Shown in pieces: positions 38,495 through 43,309 of a stretch of 43,309 nt of DNA (the first letter of the stretch is position 1; every line of letters starts with the position of its first letter). The notes beneath the pieces are model-generated. The model did no database searches. It was not told the origin of the DNA and saw nothing but the letters and a program-made list of their open reading frames with translations. The stretch spans positions 1-43,309 of the forward strand of contig CAMLWC010000008.1 of NCBI GenBank assembly GCA_946488855.1. The letters are read 5' to 3'. This DNA comes from an uncultured Mycoplasmatota bacterium (GTDB lineage Bacteria > Bacillota_I > Bacilli_A > RF39 > UBA660). The position numbers and the translations under genes were made by a program.

Positions 38495-39307
38495 CTATAT
38501 TAATATATCTTTTTTTCTTATTTTTATTATAGTTAAAACCAATATTATAAAAATCAATATAAAAACACAAATAAAATAAGTTGATAAATTAAGTTTACTA
38601 AATGGTTGTAATACTGTCATAAAAGAAATATTAAAAGATTTAATCATTGAAAATAATAATTCTGTTATTATTAAAAATAAGAGTGGTACAAAGTAAATAA
38701 CAATTCTGTTTTTTAAAAATAATGATATAGAATACGATAATCCGGATAATAATCCATATATGAAAGATACACATACATTAATTAATAATACAAATAAAAC
38801 GGGATTATTAATTCTAATATTATCTAAAAAAAAATCAGATAAATAACCTAAGTGAAATGATACATCTTGATTAAATGTTGCAAAATTACCACTTCCAAAA
38901 ATTATTGTCAAAATAATATAGTTAAATAAAAAGCATAAAAAACATATTATAAATGTTAAAACTATACACAATATTAATCTAATTATTATATTTTTATTTT
39001 GATTTATTCTTAAATAAAGAATATTTGAAATTCTTAATTTATTTTCAATAAAACTAGCATCTGATAAAATCATAGAACATATAATAGGTATTAACAACAT
39101 TGTTAATCCTTGAAAATTTACATTTACATTATATAAAATAAATTGATACTCACCAGAATAAAACTCTTCATAAACTTGATTTAAGCTTAAACAATATTGA
39201 ATAGATAAAAAGACATGTAATAAACTAATTGATAATAGCAATAAAACACTTAAATATAATTCCTTTTTATGATATAAGTATTTTATATTATATTTTAACT
39301 CTTTCAT
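38495..39307 (-). CDS. ABC-2 type permease-like membrane protein
   Basis: 270 aa polytopic membrane protein with strong RBS AAGGAG, first intact gene of the operon. Confidence 0.7.
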   Translation of the reverse strand: MKELKYNIKYLYHKKELYLSVLLLLSISLLHVFLSIQYCLSLNQVYEEFYSGEYQFILYNVNVNFQGLTMLLIPIICSMILSDASFIENKLRISNILYLRINQNKNIIIRLILCIVLTFIICFLCFLFNYIILTIIFGSGNFATFNQDVSFHLGYLSDFFLDNIRINNPVLFVLLINVCVSFIYGLLSGLSYSISLFLKNRIVIYFVPLLFLIITELLFSMIKSFNISFMTVLQPFSKLNLSTYFICVFILIFIILVLTIIKIRKKDILI

Positions 39308-39463
39308 TTTATAACTCCTTCATTTTTACATAAGACAATTAAAAATCTTCAACAATAATTTTCTAAAATAAATATTTACGAATAATCTCTATATCAGTTT
39401 TTTTCTATTATTAACACCATTTTTATTAAAACCACATTCATATAAAGTAAAAGCTTTTATAAA

Positions 39464-39614
39464 TTAATTTTTTGATATAATTCCTATCTTTGTTGTTTCA
39501 ATTTGTACTGAATAACTTTCATTTATAATTTCTTCATAAGTTATATTTATTTCTGTTCCAGTTTTGTTAAAGTAGATTATCGTCTTTTAGTTCAATATGT
39601 ACCTTTAACAACAT
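39464..39614 (-). pseudogene. Frameshifted small coding remnant at the head of the transporter operon
   Basis: Frame 1: MLLKVHIELKDDNLL*; shifted frame continues ...TIIYFNKTGTEINITYEEIINESYSVQIETTKIGIISKN*. Confidence 0.4.
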
Positions 39615-39684
39615 ACTATTTTCTTATTAACTATATTATAGCATATAAAATATAAATTTACTTTATTAACTACATTATATCATC

Positions 39685-39709
39685 AAAAAAGTAGATTTTT
39701 ATATCTACT
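39685..39709 (-). terminator. Rho-independent terminator after the FtsX-like permease
   Basis: Minus strand GTAGAT-ATAAAA-ATCTAC-TTTTTT. Confidence 0.65.
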
Positions 39710-39777
39710 CTATAAATTATAATTTACTCTTAATTTAAATTCTAAAAGAATATACAGATAAGTATATCACTTTTTTA

Positions 39778-40848
39778 CTATAACAATTTATTAAAAGTTA
39801 CTCGGCTCCCAAAAATCAAAAGAATAGATATAATAATAACAAATATAGCCAATTTTAATATTGTTAAAAAATTAACAAAGATAGTTAAAAAACACAATAT
39901 AAGATTTCCTATTAAAAAATACACAAATAAAGATATAATTGTTACCATTAAATCTAAAGCAAGTAATTTTATAACAATACATTTTTTTATTTGTCGTTTG
40001 TTATAACCAAGTTTTCTTTCCAGCCTCATATAATTAATTTCTTTTTTTATCATTTCTCTACTCAACATTATTAATAATATAAAAATAATTACGGAATATA
40101 TAATACACGCATACTTTAAAATTTCAATAGTTGGCTTTAATTCTTCTAGAGTATTAAAAGTTTTTTCACTATCATAATTTTCTATATAATTTATGTCGTT
40201 TATATTATCCGGATTTAACAAAGTATTATAAATAGTATCAACTTTATCATAATTTTTTAAATCAAATACATAGCTAAATGATTGACTACTATCAATGATA
40301 TTATTATAATCATCATTTGAAACTAATATATTGGAAAAATTTGATTCTTCAATATCTTTTACTTCAAAATCATATGTTTTATTTGCAACTTTAAGCGAAA
40401 TTTTTTTACCACATATTTGATTGATTTCTGGAAACACTGCTAGATTTTGCTTAGAAATCTTTAATATAACCTCTCCTGATTTAAGGTCTTCTTTTTTATT
40501 AATTTTTTTTCCAACTAAAAATGTGTTCCCAGAATCTAATAAATTGACCCACTCAAAACCAAATTGATTTCGAAAATCATTTTCACCATCACTAAACAAA
40601 ATAACTTTTTCAATATTAGATATATTATCATTTTTCTCTAAAGTTTCAATTGTATCATCTTTACTATTTACAATGAAATAAGTATTAAGTTGATAAATGT
40701 TTAATCTCATCTCGGAATAATATTTATAAAAGTCATACAAAAGAGTTAAAGTCACAAAAAAGGTAACAAATATCACAATATATAATTTTACATATTTGCT
40801 CCTAAAAAAAGCTTTTAATTGCAGAAACATACTAATCATTCTCTCCAA
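39778..40848 (-). CDS. FtsX-like ABC permease (half)
   Basis: N-terminal TM, extracellular domain, three C-terminal TM helices. Confidence 0.75.
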   Translation of the reverse strand: MERMISMFLQLKAFFRSKYVKLYIVIFVTFFVTLTLLYDFYKYYSEMRLNIYQLNTYFIVNSKDDTIETLEKNDNISNIEKVILFSDGENDFRNQFGFEWVNLLDSGNTFLVGKKINKKEDLKSGEVILKISKQNLAVFPEINQICGKKISLKVANKTYDFEVKDIEESNFSNILVSNDDYNNIIDSSQSFSYVFDLKNYDKVDTIYNTLLNPDNINDINYIENYDSEKTFNTLEELKPTIEILKYACIIYSVIIFILLIMLSREMIKKEINYMRLERKLGYNKRQIKKCIVIKLLALDLMVTIISLFVYFLIGNLILCFLTIFVNFLTILKLAIFVIIISILLIFGSRVTFNKLL

Positions 40849-42106
40849 TTAAACTGACAATTGTCATTTTAGATAACTTACGCAAGTATGGAATCATAAC
40901 TAATACAGGTAAACAAACATTTATTAATATTGAGAAAAGAATAGCCCCAAAATTTATTTTTAAGCCTCCTAACATATAATCAAAATTAATGAATACTTGA
41001 ACATTTTCTTTAAGAAATACAAACACACATATGAAAAACAAAAGACCTATGCAATATAAAATTATATATTGCATTAAAATTTTTAAAAGGTATATTTTAC
41101 ATACATCCTTTTCCAAATAACCACAAACACGCAAAATACCAATATTTCTTTCCTCGCTTTTAAGTCGCCATTTAGTATAAGCAGGAAGAATTATTATCAC
41201 CGAAATAAGAATTATAACAAAAACAGAGATAAACGATATATAAATAGTATTAACCATATCTGTATCAATAACCGAAGCAATTTCAATATTAGAAAAATTC
41301 ATTTCTTCCATTTGTTCTTTTACATCATTGATATTTTCTTTATCATCAACAACAGCATATAAAACAGGAATTCCATAATTAAGCATAGAATTGTTATTGC
41401 TTGTAGCATTCTTTTCATTGCTAACAATTTCTACAATATCTTTTTCAGAAATATAACAAGTTCCATTATCATTAAACCTTTTTGAAGAGTCATACAAGCC
41501 AACAATTTTAAATGTTTTAGTATATCCTTCAGTGTTTTCATCTGAAATGCCATAAGTTATATTAAAACTCTTATTAATCAAGTCATAACCGTTAATTACA
41601 TATTCTTTTTTTATTTGTCTAGGTTCAAAATTTGGATAAAAATGTAGAGGACAAATTGCCACACCAGATTCATCAGAATTAAATGGACGACCAGCAACAA
41701 TATCAGGAAGCGTATTTTCATTTCCTCTAATTAATGTTATCGTTCCATCTAAAAAATCATTTTTAAAATCACTTATTGCAACAAAATCATAATATCCACT
41801 TCTATAAACATCTACTACACGATCTAAATTTTTAGTATCAATAATATCAGATTCTATCATTTCATTTAATTCTTCCTTAGTAACTTCATCTGTATTTACA
41901 TTTGAGCTTCTTGGTAAGAAAGTGAGAGTGTTAAAACCAATATTATTTTTAATACTATATTCCATCATTTTATTAGTATTGAATCTATAAACAAAAAGAC
42001 TTAGACTCAAAATCACAAACAATAAAATAATACCAGAATATATAATTTTTCTTTTTTCTCGAAGTAAAACAAGTAGTGCAAGTTTAAAATTATCCTTTAT
42101 TTGCAT
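40832..42106 (-). CDS. FtsX-like ABC permease (half)
   Basis: MacB-type layout; KWRLKSEERNIGILRVCGYLEKDVCKIYLLKIL is a typical FtsX coupling region. Confidence 0.85.
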   Translation of the reverse strand: MQIKDNFKLALLVLLREKRKIIYSGIILLFVILSLSLFVYRFNTNKMMEYSIKNNIGFNTLTFLPRSSNVNTDEVTKEELNEMIESDIIDTKNLDRVVDVYRSGYYDFVAISDFKNDFLDGTITLIRGNENTLPDIVAGRPFNSDESGVAICPLHFYPNFEPRQIKKEYVINGYDLINKSFNITYGISDENTEGYTKTFKIVGLYDSSKRFNDNGTCYISEKDIVEIVSNEKNATSNNNSMLNYGIPVLYAVVDDKENINDVKEQMEEMNFSNIEIASVIDTDMVNTIYISFISVFVIILISVIIILPAYTKWRLKSEERNIGILRVCGYLEKDVCKIYLLKILMQYIILYCIGLLFFICVFVFLKENVQVFINFDYMLGGLKINFGAILFSILINVCLPVLVMIPYLRKLSKMTIVSLIGEND

Positions 42107-42822
42107 GATTCACCTACCAAAAAATTATTTTCTATTGTATACACATAATCTGCATATTTTTTCACTAGTTCACTATGACTAACCACAATAATACATTTTC
42201 CATTTTTTGATAGAGTCTTTAATAATTCAAAAATTACTTTTTCCGTTTCAGTATCAAGATTACCCGTTGGTTCATCTGCTAATATTATATCTGGATTATT
42301 TGCTAAAGCTCTGGCTATTGCTACTCGTTGCTGTTCTCCTCCAGAAAGTTTTGTTGGAAAGTGGTCAATTCGCTCTTTTAAACCTAATTGTTCTAATAAT
42401 GAAATTGCTTTTTTCTTTCTAGAATGGGCATTAATTGATTTATTGATAACCATAGGTACCATAACATTTTCATATGCTTTTAAATTATTATTTAAACAAT
42501 AATTCTGAAATATAAAACCAAAATTTTTCATTCTCATCAAAGATAGTTCAATATCATTATGTTTTCTTATATCATTTCCAAATAATATGTAATTTCCTGA
42601 ACTTGGTATATCCAAGAGACCTAAAATATTAATTAATGTACTTTTTCCACTTCCACTATGACCCATAATTGCATAAAATGTACCACTATAAAAATCAACA
42701 TTAATATTAGATAACACTTTAATTTCTTTTTCTTTTGTTGTATAGGACTTATTTACATTAATAAGTGATATAACCTTCCTTTTATCTCTCAAATGTACTT
42801 TTTCTTTTTTCTTTTCCTTCAT
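42097..42822 (-). CDS. ABC transporter ATP-binding protein (LolD/MacB type)
   Basis: [55 protein letters not shown]. Confidence 0.94.
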   Translation of the reverse strand: MKEKKKEKVHLRDKRKVISLINVNKSYTTKEKEIKVLSNINVDFYSGTFYAIMGHSGSGKSTLINILGLLDIPSSGNYILFGNDIRKHNDIELSLMRMKNFGFIFQNYCLNNNLKAYENVMVPMVINKSINAHSRKKKAISLLEQLGLKERIDHFPTKLSGGEQQRVAIARALANNPDIILADEPTGNLDTETEKVIFELLKTLSKNGKCIIVVSHSELVKKYADYVYTIENNFLVGESCK

Positions 42823-42967
42823 TTTTTACCTCTCTCTCAATTAACAGTATTATCGTATCAAAATTCTAAACGTGTTGAAAAGGATTTAATAATAGGAATT
42901 TATCTACAGCAAATTTTTGCTCCTTTTATAATGACAGATATGACGCTTTTTTATGTGAGGGGTACTC

Positions 42968-43285
42968 CTACTTTTTAATGTCACAAGTGTCATTTTTTCC
43001 AACTCTATTCTTTTTTATAACTTTTAATGTTTCCTTATATGCTTTTTCTTCTACAATAAATGCTATGATTTCTGCAACAATAGTAAATAAATAAAAACAT
43101 ATTATTACATATATATTATCCGTAAGTGTACTATTCATATTTTGTATAAATACTATTCCTAAATACACAAGTACATAACAAACTATAAAAGCCATTGTTA
43201 TATTACTTAATTCTTCTAAAATTCTTTTAGATTTATGTACATCAGCATTAATACCACTTTTTGTCCATTTTCCTAAAAAAAGCAT
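42968..43285 (-). CDS. Hypothetical small integral membrane protein
   Basis: 105 aa; two or three hydrophobic helices and basic C-terminus. Confidence 0.6.
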   Translation of the reverse strand: MLFLGKWTKSGINADVHKSKRILEELSNITMAFIVCYVLVYLGIVFIQNMNSTLTDNIYVIICFYLFTIVAEIIAFIVEEKAYKETLKVIKKNRVGKNDTCDIKK

Positions 43286-43309
43286 AAGTCCAAAAATATT
43301 TATTGTTAC

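Noticed and set aside
42207-42422. Plus-strand ORF antisense to the ABC ATPase
   Set aside because: Mirror frame of signature/Walker B region.
42793-42978. Plus-strand ORF ending ...MTLFYVRGTPTF
   Set aside because: Overlaps the 5' end of the ABC ATPase gene and its promoter region; considered as a transposase or peptide remnant but nothing recognisable supports it.

Overview
The window is AT-rich DNA from a low-GC Firmicutes/Mollicutes-like bacterium; I do not assign the lineage more precisely. Most genes are on the minus strand. Left to right it contains: the 5' end of a 16S rRNA gene with two tandem sigma-A-type promoters; a DUF402 protein, an S41 protease, tRNA-Glu(CTC), murC and obg; a receiver-only response regulator; rpmA-prp-rplU with an L21-leader-like hairpin; and spoIVFB/spoIVFA homologues. 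Next are an Rpn-type PD-(D/E)XK protein, a partial Rnf module (RnfD-RnfG fusion plus RnfC), and an operon of pcrA, a small unlisted membrane protein, asnS and a large prepilin-like protein. These are followed by a DUF4143 ATPase, rnr, a polyamine/agmatine block (potABCD-ptcA-antiporter-aguA), a split NitT/TauT-type ABC system around a RhuM-Fic gene, and an accessory tail of ABC/FtsX transporter genes. The most interesting signal is the prepilin-like protein at 14173-15810. It has a formylglycine-generating-enzyme/C-type-lectin-like C-terminus, its last ~180 nt are about 50% G+C in otherwise very AT-rich DNA, and a perfect 9-bp-stem/4-nt-loop palindrome overlaps its stop codon. That is the signature of a diversity-generating retroelement (DGR) target, but no reverse transcriptase or template repeat is visible in the window. 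Other signals worth follow-up are: the Rnf module lacking A/B/E; the receiver protein at the position Spo0B occupies in Bacillus; perfect 13-bp inverted repeats in front of the DUF4143 ATPase and the RhuM-Fic gene; an ABC ATPase cut off exactly after its LSGGMRQRV signature; and a decayed small gene heading an uncharacterised transporter operon.
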